A DNA stretch of 33,671 nucleotides from NCBI GenBank assembly GCA_900549345.1, contig UROC01000013.1, forward strand, positions 1-33,671, given 5' to 3'. The DNA is from an uncultured Collinsella sp. GTDB lineage: Bacteria > Actinomycetota > Coriobacteriia > Coriobacteriales > Coriobacteriaceae. Below, one piece after another: positions 13,941-24,500 of the stretch. The notes under the pieces were generated by a model. The model saw nothing but the letters and a program-made list of their open reading frames with translations. It ran no database searches and was not told the DNA's origin. Numbering within the stretch: the stretch's first letter is position 1; each line of letters starts with the position of its first letter. The position numbers were made by a program, and so were the translations under genes.

Positions 13941-16900
13941 ATGGATTTTTCGACTTTGATGCCGCAACAGCTGCAGATCGTCAAAACGCTCGACCGTCCG
14001 CTGTTTGTCTCGGCGGGCGCCGGTTCGGGCAAGACCTTTACCCTCACGCGCCGCATCGTCTACGCGCTCTCGCCCGAATCCGGTCCGTTCGTTGAGCATC
14101 TGGACCAGGTGCTCGCCATCACCTTTACCAAAGATGCTGCGGCCGAGATTCGCGACCGCGTGCGCCGTGCGCTTATCGACGAGGGCATGGACGAGGAAGC
14201 ACTGACCGTCGACGACGCGTGGATCTCGACCATTCACGGCATGTGCTCGCGTATCCTGCGCGCACACGCGTTGGAGCTGGGCATCGATCCCGAGTTCACG
14301 GTGCTCACCGATACCGACGAGCTCATGGATCAGGCTGTTGAGCATGTGTTGGGTCGCGCGACGGCGCCCGATGCCGCCCCCGAGCTCGCGGCATCGCTCA
14401 AGGCCCTCTACGCCTGGTATCCCATGGCGGGCGAGGGCGGTCCCTTTGGCGCCGGCACGACCGTCAAAGGCCTGGTGCGCGATCTGTTGGAGCTCTCGAG
14501 CCAGCTGCCGGGCGGCATGGACGATGTACACGTGGCACGCGGCCAGGCCGACACCTCGGCGCTGGCCGATGCCTATCGCGCGGCGTTGGGCGCGAGCAAG
14601 GCCGCGACCGAGAAGGCACAGACGGCGCTCGATGCCATCGACGCGTTCGAGGCGAGCGGCAAGACCATGGTCGATGCGGCGCGACTCATGATGTCGTGTA
14701 CCATGCCGCGCGCGAGCAAGGCATTCCCTAAGGAGCAGATTGAGCTGCTCAAGGCCGAGGCCGCCGATGCGTTTGTCAATATTGTGCTTGCCTGCGGCAG
14801 TCCGGCGCTCGATGCGCTGGTGGGGCTTGCCCGTGCTGTGGAGGCGGAGTACCGCGCACTCAAGGCGGGTCAGTCCGCGCTCGATAACAACGACTTGCTC
14901 CGCATGGCGTATGAGGCGCTGCGCGACTACCCGGCTATTCGAGCGGCCTATGAAGGCCGCTTTAAGATGGTCATGATCGATGAGTTTCAGGATACCGACC
15001 AGATGCAGGTCGATTTGATTCGCTATCTGACGGGTGTGGGGGAGCGCGCGCTGTGCACCGTGGGCGATGCACAGCAGTCCATCTATCGCTTCCGTGGGGC
15101 AGAGGTCGAGGTGTTCCGTCGCCAGGAGCGCAAGGTGGGCTCCTCTGCTGCGCCCGAGACCTCCGTCGCATCCGATGCCCCTGCCGGCGAGCTCGTCAAG
15201 CTCGTGCGCAACTTCCGCAGCCACGACGAGGTGCTGCGTTATGTGGCACGCGTCTTTGACGGCGATGCCGGTGGTTTGATGCAGGGGTTCTTGGATCTTG
15301 AGCCGAGTGACGATCGCGAGGACAAGCTCAAGGCAAAGGCTTCGCGCCGCCAGGCGCTGCTCGTTGCCGGCGGCAGCACCCAGGAGCGAACGCAGGCGAA
15401 AGCTCGTGCGATTGCGGAGCGGTTCCAAGCGCTCGTTAAAGCGGGCCAGCCCCAGGGCGGCATGGTGCTGCTACTGGGCCGCATGACCAACGCCGACGTC
15501 TACGCCCAGGCCTTCCGCGACCAGGGGCTCGACTGCGTGATCGCAGGCGGTTCGGTCTTTGCCCAGGCTGCCGAGGTCCAAACGGTGCGTGCCCTGGTGT
15601 GCGCGCTTGCTAATCCGGCCGATACGGCGCAGGGCCTTATGCCGCTGCTCGCCTCGCCGATGTTTGCGCTCGGCGCCCAGGAGTTCCTGGCGCTGGCGAC
15701 CAAGCTCGATAGCGAGACAGGGGAGACCTCGCGCCGGAATATCGACATGGGCATCATGAGCGATTCCGATGTGCCCGGCTTGCAGGGCTTGCCACTCGTG
15801 ACGCGCGCCCGCGAGGTGCTGCGCTACGCGCTTCGCCGCGTGGGACGTGATTCGTTTGCCGCCATCGCGCGTGACGTGGTCAATGCCTCTGGCTGGTTTG
15901 TGCGCCTGGCACAGCGCGGTCCCGAGGGCAAAGCCATTGCTGCCAACGTGCTCAAGGCGCTCGACGCCGTGGCCGAGGCGGAGGCCGAGTTCGGCAACTC
16001 GCCGCGCTCCATTGCGCTTGCCTTCGATCGCTTCCTGGCGGGCAAGGAGGCGCCGGGCGCGCTGAACGAGGAGGGCGACGGCGCGGTGCGCATCATGACG
16101 GTGCACGCTTCCAAGGGTCTGGAATATCCGGTCGTGGCGGTTGCGGAGTGCTTTGGCGTGCGTAAGTCCTCGGGTGCGGCACAGATGGGTTGCGTCGATG
16201 GCGGTGCGCAGGTTGTGGCGCTACCGGCACGCTTCGACGGCGTTAAGCTCGCGGACGGCACGTTCGTAAAGGGCGAGGACGTCAAAAAGCAGTTTGAGCA
16301 TGCGTTTAAGGGCAAGGGCACGTCGCTGTGGCTGCCGCCGGAGCTCATGGAGGATGTCTGCGCGACAGGTTCTCCCGCCGAGGCATTTGCTCACCTGCGC
16401 AACGACGACCTGCAGCTTTCGCTCGAGGAGCGGGCCCGCTTGCTCTACGTCGCCATGACGCGTGCGCGCGAGTTGGTGATCTTGGCGATGGATGTCGGCG
16501 TGAGCCGTGGCAAGCTGTGTGCGCCGACCTTCGACGTTGAGACCGATCTGACCTACGACGTGCTGCGCCGTATCTTGCCGACCGACGCTCTGGACATGCC
16601 GCAGCTCGATGCCGACCGCCTGGTGTTCGACAACTCCCAGCCGGGCGACTACGAGCTCATTTCGCTCGCGGACTTTTCCTTTGGCGAGCAGGCGTTTGAG
16701 GCCAATGCTTCACTGGATGCCGAGGGCAGGCTTGTCCGCGGCGATGCCGATACAGATGCTGCCGACGATTCGGCCAGTACAATCGTCCCCGGTCCTGCCG
16801 ACCCCAAGCCCGATTCGTTTGAGCTTGTGTATCCCCAGGCAGTGGGCGTGCGCATGGGTATCTGTCCGTATCCGATGCGTGACTCGTATAGCTACTCGTC

Positions 16901-17573
16901 AATCGCCGCGGCACTCCATGCCGAGACGGAAGACCGTGCCGCCGAGGCGCGTGTTCCCATGGACGAGGCAGGCGATGATGCCGAGTCGGATGGCTCGGAG
17001 ATGACGGATGCAGACGTGGCCGCTGTCGAGCCCGCCGGCAATCCCATGGCGCTGGGCTCGGCCTTCCACGCCGCCTGCCAGTGGCTCATCGAGATGGGTG
17101 CCGATGCGCTGCCCGCTGAGCGTGCCGACGCCCTGGCTCGCCTGTGGCACCTGACGCCAGAACAGCGCGAACGCTTCGATGTCGCCCTGGACCGCTGGCT
17201 CAAGTCGGCTGTTCGTGCCGACCTGCTCGCGTGGCCGTGCGTTCGCGCCGAGGTGCCGTTCTTTTCGCTGGGCTGCGAGGACGAGGACATCGCTCGCTAC
17301 GGTGCCTATGCCGAGGGCGCCATCGACGCTTTGGCGACGAACCCGGCGGATTCGTCATGCGCGCTGGTCATCGACTACAAGACGGGCGGCACACCGGACG
17401 AGACACCGGAACAGCTTCAGGAGAAGCACGCCCTGCAGGCGCGCGTCTACGCCGATGTTCTGCACAAGGCGGGCTTTGAGGTCGTGACCGTCAAGTTCGT
17501 CCGCGTGGAGCAGGCCGATCCAACCATCTTCGTCGAACCCGCTGAACCTCAAGTAGTCACCTACAACCTCTAG
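13941..17573 (+). CDS. addA: AddA-like ATP-dependent helicase/nuclease, UvrD superfamily
   Basis: This 1,210-residue protein is the helicase-nuclease partner of the preceding gene, acting on double-strand ends to prepare RecA filaments. It has the Q-motif region (MPQQLQIV), Walker A SAGAGSGKT at 24-32, motif II IDEFQD with D347-E348, motif III AQQSIYRFRGAE near 377, motif V TVHASKGLEYP near 717 and motif VI LYVAMTRARE near 833. The C-terminal RecB-type nuclease has H1043, D1129 (EGAIDAL) and D1145-Y-K1147. It starts 3 bases after the addB stop codon and has AAGGAGG inside the end of addB, so the two are translationally linked. An acidic spacer near 990-1030 separates helicase and nuclease. 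A palindromic element, not a classical terminator, follows it. Confidence 0.9.
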   Translation: MDFSTLMPQQLQIVKTLDRPLFVSAGAGSGKTFTLTRRIVYALSPESGPFVEHLDQVLAITFTKDAAAEIRDRVRRALIDEGMDEEALTVDDAWISTIHGMCSRILRAHALELGIDPEFTVLTDTDELMDQAVEHVLGRATAPDAAPELAASLKALYAWYPMAGEGGPFGAGTTVKGLVRDLLELSSQLPGGMDDVHVARGQADTSALADAYRAALGASKAATEKAQTALDAIDAFEASGKTMVDAARLMMSCTMPRASKAFPKEQIELLKAEAADAFVNIVLACGSPALDALVGLARAVEAEYRALKAGQSALDNNDLLRMAYEALRDYPAIRAAYEGRFKMVMIDEFQDTDQMQVDLIRYLTGVGERALCTVGDAQQSIYRFRGAEVEVFRRQERKVGSSAAPETSVASDAPAGELVKLVRNFRSHDEVLRYVARVFDGDAGGLMQGFLDLEPSDDREDKLKAKASRRQALLVAGGSTQERTQAKARAIAERFQALVKAGQPQGGMVLLLGRMTNADVYAQAFRDQGLDCVIAGGSVFAQAAEVQTVRALVCALANPADTAQGLMPLLASPMFALGAQEFLALATKLDSETGETSRRNIDMGIMSDSDVPGLQGLPLVTRAREVLRYALRRVGRDSFAAIARDVVNASGWFVRLAQRGPEGKAIAANVLKALDAVAEAEAEFGNSPRSIALAFDRFLAGKEAPGALNEEGDGAVRIMTVHASKGLEYPVVAVAECFGVRKSSGAAQMGCVDGGAQVVALPARFDGVKLADGTFVKGEDVKKQFEHAFKGKGTSLWLPPELMEDVCATGSPAEAFAHLRNDDLQLSLEERARLLYVAMTRARELVILAMDVGVSRGKLCAPTFDVETDLTYDVLRRILPTDALDMPQLDADRLVFDNSQPGDYELISLADFSFGEQAFEANASLDAEGRLVRGDADTDAADDSASTIVPGPADPKPDSFELVYPQAVGVRMGICPYPMRDSYSYSSIAAALHAETEDRAAEARVPMDEAGDDAESDGSEMTDADVAAVEPAGNPMALGSAFHAACQWLIEMGADALPAERADALARLWHLTPEQRERFDVALDRWLKSAVRADLLAWPCVRAEVPFFSLGCEDEDIARYGAYAEGAIDALATNPADSSCALVIDYKTGGTPDETPEQLQEKHALQARVYADVLHKAGFEVVTVKFVRVEQADPTIFVEPAEPQVVTYNL

Positions 17574-17585
17574 CCCTCAGATAAC

Positions 17586-17648
17586 TTGCGGTGGAATACG
17601 GACTGTTTTGGCCAAAAAAGCCGCCAAACAGTCCGCATTTCACCGCAA
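17586..17648. repeat. 63-bp near-palindrome between addA and dnaE
   Basis: The arms begin TTGCGGTG and end CACCGCAA, and also share CGGACTGTTT / AAACAGTCCG. Over about 23 bp only two positions mismatch. The middle is GGCCAAAAAAGCC-like. No T-run follows, so it is not a typical terminator. It may be a REP-like dispersed palindrome or a structured RNA element. Confidence 0.7.
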
Positions 17649-17704
17649 CTGCGTGAGGAGCCGTGTGGGTTTGGCTAGGTTCGGGTGCTGTCCGTGCCGT
17701 GCGG

Positions 17705-17710
17705 TAAAAT
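17705..17710 (+). promoter_or_regulatory. Possible -10 of dnaE promoter
   Basis: TAAAAT sits 40 bases upstream of the dnaE ATG. No good -35 is visible at the usual spacing. CGGAG at 17735-17739 is the ribosome site. Confidence 0.35.
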
Positions 17711-17749
17711 CGTTCAGTCAGAACACGAACCCGCATCGGAGCTCATCAC

Positions 17750-20700
17750 ATGGCATTCGTCCATCTGCACAACCACACTGTCTTCTCCATGCTCGACGGC
17801 GCAACCCGTATCCAGGATATGGTCAATCGCGCTGTTGAGCTGGGCATGCCCGCCGTGGCCATTACCGACCACGGTTATATGTACGGCGTACCCGACCTGG
17901 CGCTGGCCTGCGACGCCGTCAATCACAACACGCCCGAGTACAAAACTTGGAGCCACGACAAGGCCTTCTTGGAAAAGGACCGCCGCGACGAGCTGGTGGA
18001 GCCCGATCCCGAGGCAAACCCGCGCGAGCATGCCCAGTATGTGAAGGACATGGCCATGTGGGACGAGAAGGGCAATATCGACGAGCTCAAGCCGCCCCTG
18101 GTCATCAAGCCTATCTTTGGCTGCGAGGTCTACTTTACGCCGGATGAGACGCTCGCTCGCGACCATAAGCCCGAGCTCTACCATATGATCCTCCTTGCCA
18201 AGGACCAGGAGGGCTACGTCAACCTGATGCAGACGGTCTCCGAGGCCGCCGTGCAGGGCTTTTACTACAAGCCGCGCGTGACGCTCGACAACCTGCGCCG
18301 CCACGCCAAGGGCATGATCTGCACGAGTGCCTGCATCGCGGGCATCATCCCCAAATACATCGACCACGGCGACATGGAAGGCGCCATCAAGTGGGCCGAG
18401 ACCTTCCGCGATACCTTTGACCCCGGCGACTTTTATATCGAGATCCAGGAACACGGCATTACCACCGACAACGGCCTGACCGATGAGCAGATGGACCGCA
18501 CGCTCATCGACATCGCCAAACGGGTGGGTGTCAAGGTTATCGCCACCAACGACTTCCACTACCTGCGCCGCGAGGACGCGCCGGTGCAGGACGTCATCAT
18601 GTGTATCGGCATGAACGCCAAGGTCGACGACCCCAACCGCATGCGCATGACCGGCTCAGAGTTTTACATGAAGACCGAGGAGGAGATGCGGGCGATGTTC
18701 CCGTATTGCCCCGAGGCCTGCGACAACACGCTCGAGATCGCCGACAAGTGCTACGTTGAGCTGGACTGGGACTCCATCATCCTGCCGCGCTTCCCGTTGC
18801 TCGACCCTGGCGAGACGCACGAGAGCCAGTTCCGCCGCGAGTGCGAGAAGGGCCTGCGCCAACACTACGGTGACGACTGGGCCACGCGCGAGATCGGCGG
18901 CGTCAACATCAAAGAGCGCTTTGAGTACGAATACAAGGTCATCTGCGACAAGGGCTTTGCCGCCTACTTCTTGATCGTTGCCGAGTACGTGCAATGGGCC
19001 AAGGACAACGGCATCGGTGTCGGCCCCGGCCGTGGTTCGGCCGCCGGCGCTATCGTCGCCTACGCCATGAACATCACCGCGTTCGACCCGCTCGAGAACG
19101 GCCTGATGTTCGAGAGGTTCCTGTCCCCGCAGCGTACCGAGATGCCCGATATCGATATGGACTTCGACGATGAGCGGCGCCTCGAGGTCGTGGAGCACGT
19201 TCGCCAGCTCTACGGTCCCGAGAAGGTCACCCACGTCATCACCTACTCGACCATTAAGGCCAAGCAGGCCATCAACGACGCCGCGCGCGTTCTGGACTAC
19301 CCGGTCTACATGGGCCAGCGCCTGTCCAAGATGGTCTCGAGCGACCCCAAGGTCAAGCTCAAGCAGGTGCTCGAAAAGCAACCCGGCAAAGAGGATCTGT
19401 TTAACCCCGATTTTGCCGAGGCATATAAAAAGGACGACGACGCTCGCCGCATCATCGACACGGCACTCTCGATCGAGGGTCTCACCCGTGGCGAGGGCGT
19501 GCACGCGTGCGCCGTTCTGATCTGCCGCGATCCCGTCAACGAGCACGTGCCCACCAAGCTCGACACCAAGGGTGGCGTCGAGATTACCCAGTACGAGGGC
19601 CATACCGTTGCCGACATGGGCCTGCTCAAGATGGACTTCCTGGGCCTGCGCACGCTGACGGTTATCTCCAAGGCCAAGGCAAACATCAAAAAGAACTTCG
19701 GTATCGACATCAAAGAGGAAGAGATTCCCTTTGACGATCCCGAGATCTTTAAGCTCATGGGCTCCGGTCACACCGCCGGCGTCTTCCAGGTCGAGTCCGC
19801 CGGCATGACGGCCACGATCAAGAACATGAAGCCCACCGAGTACAAGCACGTCGTGGCATTGATCGCTCTGTACCGCCCGGGCCCGCTGGGCGCCGGCATG
19901 GTTTCGTCCTACATCAACCGTATGAACGGCAAGGAGCCGGCGGTCTCCTACGACGACCGCCTGGACGACATCCTGGGCGAAACCTACGGCACTATGGTCT
20001 ACCAGGAGCAGGTTATGCTCATCTCCGTCGAGATGTGCGGCTTCTCTAAGGGCGAATCGGACTCGCGTATCCGTAAGCCCGTGGCTAAGAAAAAGATCAA
20101 GCTGCTCACGTCGACGGTGCTGCACTGGGAGGATGGCTCGGACGAGACCACCTACGACCACTGGATGAACGGCGCTATCAAGAACAACTACACGCGCGAG
20201 GTCGCCCAGAAGATTTGGGACGATGTTCTCGAGTTCGCGTCCTACGCCTTCAACAAGTCGCACTCCGCCGGCTACGCCATTCTGGTTATGCAGACGGCAT
20301 GGCTCAAGGCGCATTATCCGCACGAGTACATGGCGGCCGTCCTGACGTCCTACACGGGCAAGACCGACAAGATCGTGCACTACGTCTCGGCGTGCCGTCA
20401 CGACGGCATTCCCGTGCTTTCGCCAGATGTGAACGAGTCCGGTACCGAGTTCACGGCTACTAAGGAGGGCGTGCGCTTTGGCCTGGCCGGCATCCGCGGC
20501 GTGGGCACCGGCGTAGCGCAGGCGATTATCGCCGAGCGCGAGGCGGGCGGACCGTTTAAGACGCTGCACGACTTTGTCGAGCGCGTGGACTCGAGCCAGG
20601 CCAACCGCCGCGTAATCGAATCGCTGATCAAGGCAGGCGCCTTCGACTCCACGGGGTATCCGCGTCGCCAGATGATGCACTTTGTGGACAAGAACAACCC

Positions 20701-21553
20701 CGAGAACATCATCGATGCCGCGGTAAAGCGCCAGAAGGATCGCGCGAGCGGCCAGACGTCGTTCTTCGATATGTTTGGCGACGTTGAGGGCTCGGGCTTT
20801 GAGGTGAGCGTGCCCGATCCGGATGGCCAGGAATGGGACCGCCACCTTAAGTTGAGTCAGGAGAAGGAGGTTCTGGGCATCTATGTCTCGGACCACCCGC
20901 TGCGCCCGTTTGAGTATGCACTAGCCAAGGCGCGTGACTTCTCGTTCTCGCAGATCGACACCGGCTACGAAGTTCAGAATCCTACGGGCGGCACCATCAA
21001 CCAGGAAATTCCCGAGGGCAAGGCGCTGTGGTGGGCCGGCATGGTCTCGAGCGTGTCCAAGCGCGTGACCAAAAACGGTGACCCCATGGGCATCGTGCAG
21101 CTCGAGGACATGGAAGGCGAGGCCACCGTCGTCGTGTTCCCCAAGACCTACAAGGAGGCCGAGGGGTACCTGTACGGCGAGGTCGATCCCGAGACCGGCG
21201 CGCAGCTGTCCGATGCCTTTGTGCGCATTAAGGGCAAGCTCGAGCGCTCGGACCGCGGCGACCAGATCATCGCGCAGGAGATCGTGCCGCTCGAGCTCAA
21301 CGAGGAGAACAACAAGCCCAAGGTGTTTGAGGTCATGGTGCCCAACAGCCGCTTTAGCCAGGGCAATATGGCGCGCCTGGCCACGGTGCTCACCGCTAAC
21401 CCGGGCGGCGACCGCGTGGAGATCTTTATCGAGCAGGTGGACGGGCGCGTGCTGCGTGCCGAGGTACCTGCCAAGGTCAACGCGCGTTCGATTCCGCTGC
21501 TGGCCGAGGCCAAGGCCATTGTGGGTAACCAGGGCCGCGTGACGGTGATCTAA
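17750..21553 (+). CDS. dnaE: DNA polymerase III subunit alpha
   Basis: This 1,267-residue replicative polymerase carries an N-terminal PHP domain, then the polymerase palm with catalytic D469 and D471 (PDIDMDFDDERR) and D629 (KMDFLGLRTL). GVGPGRGSAAG precedes the palm. A helix-hairpin-helix region and an OB-fold (GKALWWAGMVSSV) lie near the C-terminus. The PHP metal centre is complete: H6, H8, D16, H41, E126, H145, C195, D268 and H270. In polymerases with this full set, as in Thermus, PHP acts as a metal-dependent 3'-5' proofreading exonuclease; E. coli DnaE has lost it. The PHP domain carries an insertion of about 50 residues (62-115). The SNF2 gene follows after 10 bases. The ribosome site is CGGAG. 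Confidence 0.97.
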   Translation: MAFVHLHNHTVFSMLDGATRIQDMVNRAVELGMPAVAITDHGYMYGVPDLALACDAVNHNTPEYKTWSHDKAFLEKDRRDELVEPDPEANPREHAQYVKDMAMWDEKGNIDELKPPLVIKPIFGCEVYFTPDETLARDHKPELYHMILLAKDQEGYVNLMQTVSEAAVQGFYYKPRVTLDNLRRHAKGMICTSACIAGIIPKYIDHGDMEGAIKWAETFRDTFDPGDFYIEIQEHGITTDNGLTDEQMDRTLIDIAKRVGVKVIATNDFHYLRREDAPVQDVIMCIGMNAKVDDPNRMRMTGSEFYMKTEEEMRAMFPYCPEACDNTLEIADKCYVELDWDSIILPRFPLLDPGETHESQFRRECEKGLRQHYGDDWATREIGGVNIKERFEYEYKVICDKGFAAYFLIVAEYVQWAKDNGIGVGPGRGSAAGAIVAYAMNITAFDPLENGLMFERFLSPQRTEMPDIDMDFDDERRLEVVEHVRQLYGPEKVTHVITYSTIKAKQAINDAARVLDYPVYMGQRLSKMVSSDPKVKLKQVLEKQPGKEDLFNPDFAEAYKKDDDARRIIDTALSIEGLTRGEGVHACAVLICRDPVNEHVPTKLDTKGGVEITQYEGHTVADMGLLKMDFLGLRTLTVISKAKANIKKNFGIDIKEEEIPFDDPEIFKLMGSGHTAGVFQVESAGMTATIKNMKPTEYKHVVALIALYRPGPLGAGMVSSYINRMNGKEPAVSYDDRLDDILGETYGTMVYQEQVMLISVEMCGFSKGESDSRIRKPVAKKKIKLLTSTVLHWEDGSDETTYDHWMNGAIKNNYTREVAQKIWDDVLEFASYAFNKSHSAGYAILVMQTAWLKAHYPHEYMAAVLTSYTGKTDKIVHYVSACRHDGIPVLSPDVNESGTEFTATKEGVRFGLAGIRGVGTGVAQAIIAEREAGGPFKTLHDFVERVDSSQANRRVIESLIKAGAFDSTGYPRRQMMHFVDKNNPENIIDAAVKRQKDRASGQTSFFDMFGDVEGSGFEVSVPDPDGQEWDRHLKLSQEKEVLGIYVSDHPLRPFEYALAKARDFSFSQIDTGYEVQNPTGGTINQEIPEGKALWWAGMVSSVSKRVTKNGDPMGIVQLEDMEGEATVVVFPKTYKEAEGYLYGEVDPETGAQLSDAFVRIKGKLERSDRGDQIIAQEIVPLELNEENNKPKVFEVMVPNSRFSQGNMARLATVLTANPGGDRVEIFIEQVDGRVLRAEVPAKVNARSIPLLAEAKAIVGNQGRVTVI

Positions 21554-21563
21554 GCTACCCCGG

Positions 21564-24500
21564 GTGAGATTGGAGGAAGTGCAGGGGACGTTTGTGCAGG
21601 CGCTTCGCAAAGAGGCGGCGTTGAGCGGCACCTTTATGAAGGGGCGTTCGCTCATGCTCAACGGCGCCGTGCTGTCGATCGAGGACAGCGGCTCGCGCTT
21701 CTCCAAAAACGTGACGGTCGAGGGCTCGGTGCGCGGTTCGCGTGGCGACCTGTACAAGACGCACGTGGAGCTCGACATGGACGAGCACGAGGTGATCGAC
21801 TACGACTGCGATTGCCCCGCCGCCTATCGTTACCCCGGTATGTGCAAGCACGCTATTGCCACGGCTCTGGCGTATTTGGATGCCAGCGGCGCCGAGCCCG
21901 TCGAAGGTTTGCGCACGCCGGTTCGCACGTTTACGGCGCAGTCGAAACAGCCCGCGCGCACCGCACCCAAAGCGCCGGCCGTCAACCCCAACTTTCCCTT
22001 TCCGGCGCCCGTCCCCACGAGCCCGAGCCTTGTGTCGGCGCTCTCCGATCTTTCGGACGCGCGCATGGATGAGCTGGCGAGCATGCGCCGCAAGCTTGCC
22101 GGTGCCGTTGATCCCGACGCCCCCAAAGCGGCATTGGAGCCCTCGTTGGTGCCGTACTACAATCCGCTGTTCGCTGACCGCTTTAGCTGGGCGCTCGAGT
22201 TCCGCATTCGCTGTGGATCGGTCTCCTACGTGGTCAAGGACATCGACGGCATGGCCGATGCCTACGTGCGCGGCGGCACGTTCTCCTATGGCAAGAAGCT
22301 CACGTTTGTCCATTCACCTGAGGCCTTTGACGAAACATCGGCAAAGCTGCTCAACCTTGTTGTGACGACAGTTGCCTATCTCGATGACATCACAAGCTCG
22401 CGTTCGGCGTCGTACGACTTTGCCCGCAGCGGTTTTGTTGCCGAGCGTCAGTTGCCGCTGTCCGAGCATAGCATCGTATATGTGCTGGACCTGCTGCGCG
22501 GCCAGACCATCTCCTTTGAGCCCGCCTGGTCGCGGGGGATGACGACGCATCGCACCTACGACGTGGCGGTTGAGCTGTCTCCGCAAGGGGAGGACGAGGC
22601 ATCCGCTAAGCGCCCACCGCTGCTTGCCGCCAAAATCGCGCCGGCGGCTGGTGGTAGCTATGACCTGCGCCTGCCCGCCGATATGTACTGCTTTGCGTCG
22701 GGCGATGCCGCCTACTTGGTTGACACGCGCCGCGCGCGCCGTACCGACGCTGCATTTGCTCAGCATGCCGCACCTTTTTTGTCGCGCTTGCTGCCGTGCC
22801 GCACGCCCGCCCATATTGCCGCCGAGCAGGTGGGTGAGTTCTGCCGTATGGCGCTGCCCATTTTGCGCGACTACACCGACCTCACCGCGCCCGCCGCGCT
22901 CGATACCGTGGCACCCGAGCCGAGCTTTGCTATGGCGATCGGTGTCGACGATGGGCTCGTGACCTGCAAAATTACGGTTACCTACGGCGATTGGTCGGCG
23001 GATCTCTTTAGCCTGGGCGCTCCGGGCAGCCCCTTCGAAGAGCAGCGCCCCGGTGTGCCGCCCCGCGACGAGGTGGCGGAGTTTCGCGTTATGGATACGG
23101 CGGCCCTGTACTTCGATTTCTACGAGGGCGGTCTGGCGTTTGAGGAGCGCGATGACGCCCGCTTGTTCTGCCTGCTGACCGAGGGCCTGTCCGCCCTGTC
23201 CGAACTGGGTGAGGTCATGCTCAGCGACCGTCTGCGCCAGATCTCGGTCCGCCCCGCGCCCAAGCTCTCGGTTCGTGCGACCGTTAAGAGCAATCTGCTC
23301 GATGTCGAGCTGGGCGCGAGCGGGCTTTCGGCCGCGGACCTTGCCGTCTATCTCGATTCGTACAAGCGCCATCAAACGTTTGCGCGCCTTACGTCCGGCG
23401 ACATCATTCGCCTGGACGAGGGCGCCCGAGCCGCGTTTGGCCTCGCCGAGGACCTGGGTGTCGATGCCGTCGACCTGCTCGACGGCGTGTCGCTTCCCGC
23501 GTCGAGCACCCTGTTCGTCGATAGCATGCTCGCGCGCACGCCGGCGCTCGAGGCCGATCGCGACGCTGCGTTCCGCCGTACCGTCGAGCGCCTGGACACG
23601 CTCGGCAAGATGGACTTTACGGTGCCGGCATCGCTCAAGGCAACGATGCGCGGCTACCAGGTCGACGGATACCAGTGGCTCGGCTCGCTCGAACACCTGG
23701 GCCTTGGCGGCATCTTGGCCGACGACATGGGCCTGGGCAAAACGCTCCAGATGATCGCGCATATCCTGGCGCGCGTGGAGGCGGGGGACACCAAGCCCAC
23801 GCTCGTGGTGTGCCCGGCCTCACTCGTGTACAACTGGACTGCCGAGCTGGAGCGCTTTGCGCCCTCGCTCGATGTGCGTGCCATCGTGGGCGCCAAGGCG
23901 CAGCGCCGCGTGCAGATTGCCGGCGTGGCCGAGCATAACGTGGTCGTGACGTCGTATGATCTTATGCGGCGCGATATCGATGAGTACGCCGAACGGGATT
24001 TTGCCCGCGTGGTGCTCGACGAGGCCCAGTACATTAAAAACCCGCTCACCCAGGTGGCCCGTGCTGCCAAGCGCCTGCCGGCCGGCGTTCGCTTTGCCTT
24101 GACGGGCACGCCCATCGAAAACCGCCTGTCCGAGCTCTGGAGCATCTTCGACTTTTTGATGCCGGGCCTGCTTGGCACGCGCGAATCATTTGCCAAGCGC
24201 TTCGAAAGCCCGGTCGAGCACGCCGAGGGCGACAGTGCCGCTCGCCTGCAGGCGCTCGTGTCGCCGTTTGTGCTGCGCCGCGTAAAGGAAGACGTGGTGG
24301 CCGACCTGCCCGAGAAGATAGAGGACACTGTCATGGCTCAGCTCACCGGCGAGCAGCGCAAGCTGTACCTGGCAAACCAGGACCGCATCGCCCAGCAGGT
24401 GCAGCACCGCGAGGCCGGGGAGTTCAAAAAAGACAAGCTCAAGGTACTTGCCGAGCTCACCAAGCTGCGCCAGATCTGCTGCGACCCGCATCTGCACTAT

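Noticed and set aside
13020..15428. 802-codon minus-strand ORF opposite addB/addA
   Set aside because: Arg/His/Leu-rich, spans two real genes with conserved motifs on the plus strand; no family features.
17700..17732. LexA box before dnaE (GTTC and two GAAC motifs)
   Set aside because: Order and spacing are wrong for GAAC-N4-GTTC.
18656..20896. 746-codon minus-strand ORF opposite dnaE
   Set aside because: Antisense of a conserved polymerase gene; composition typical of GC-rich shadows.
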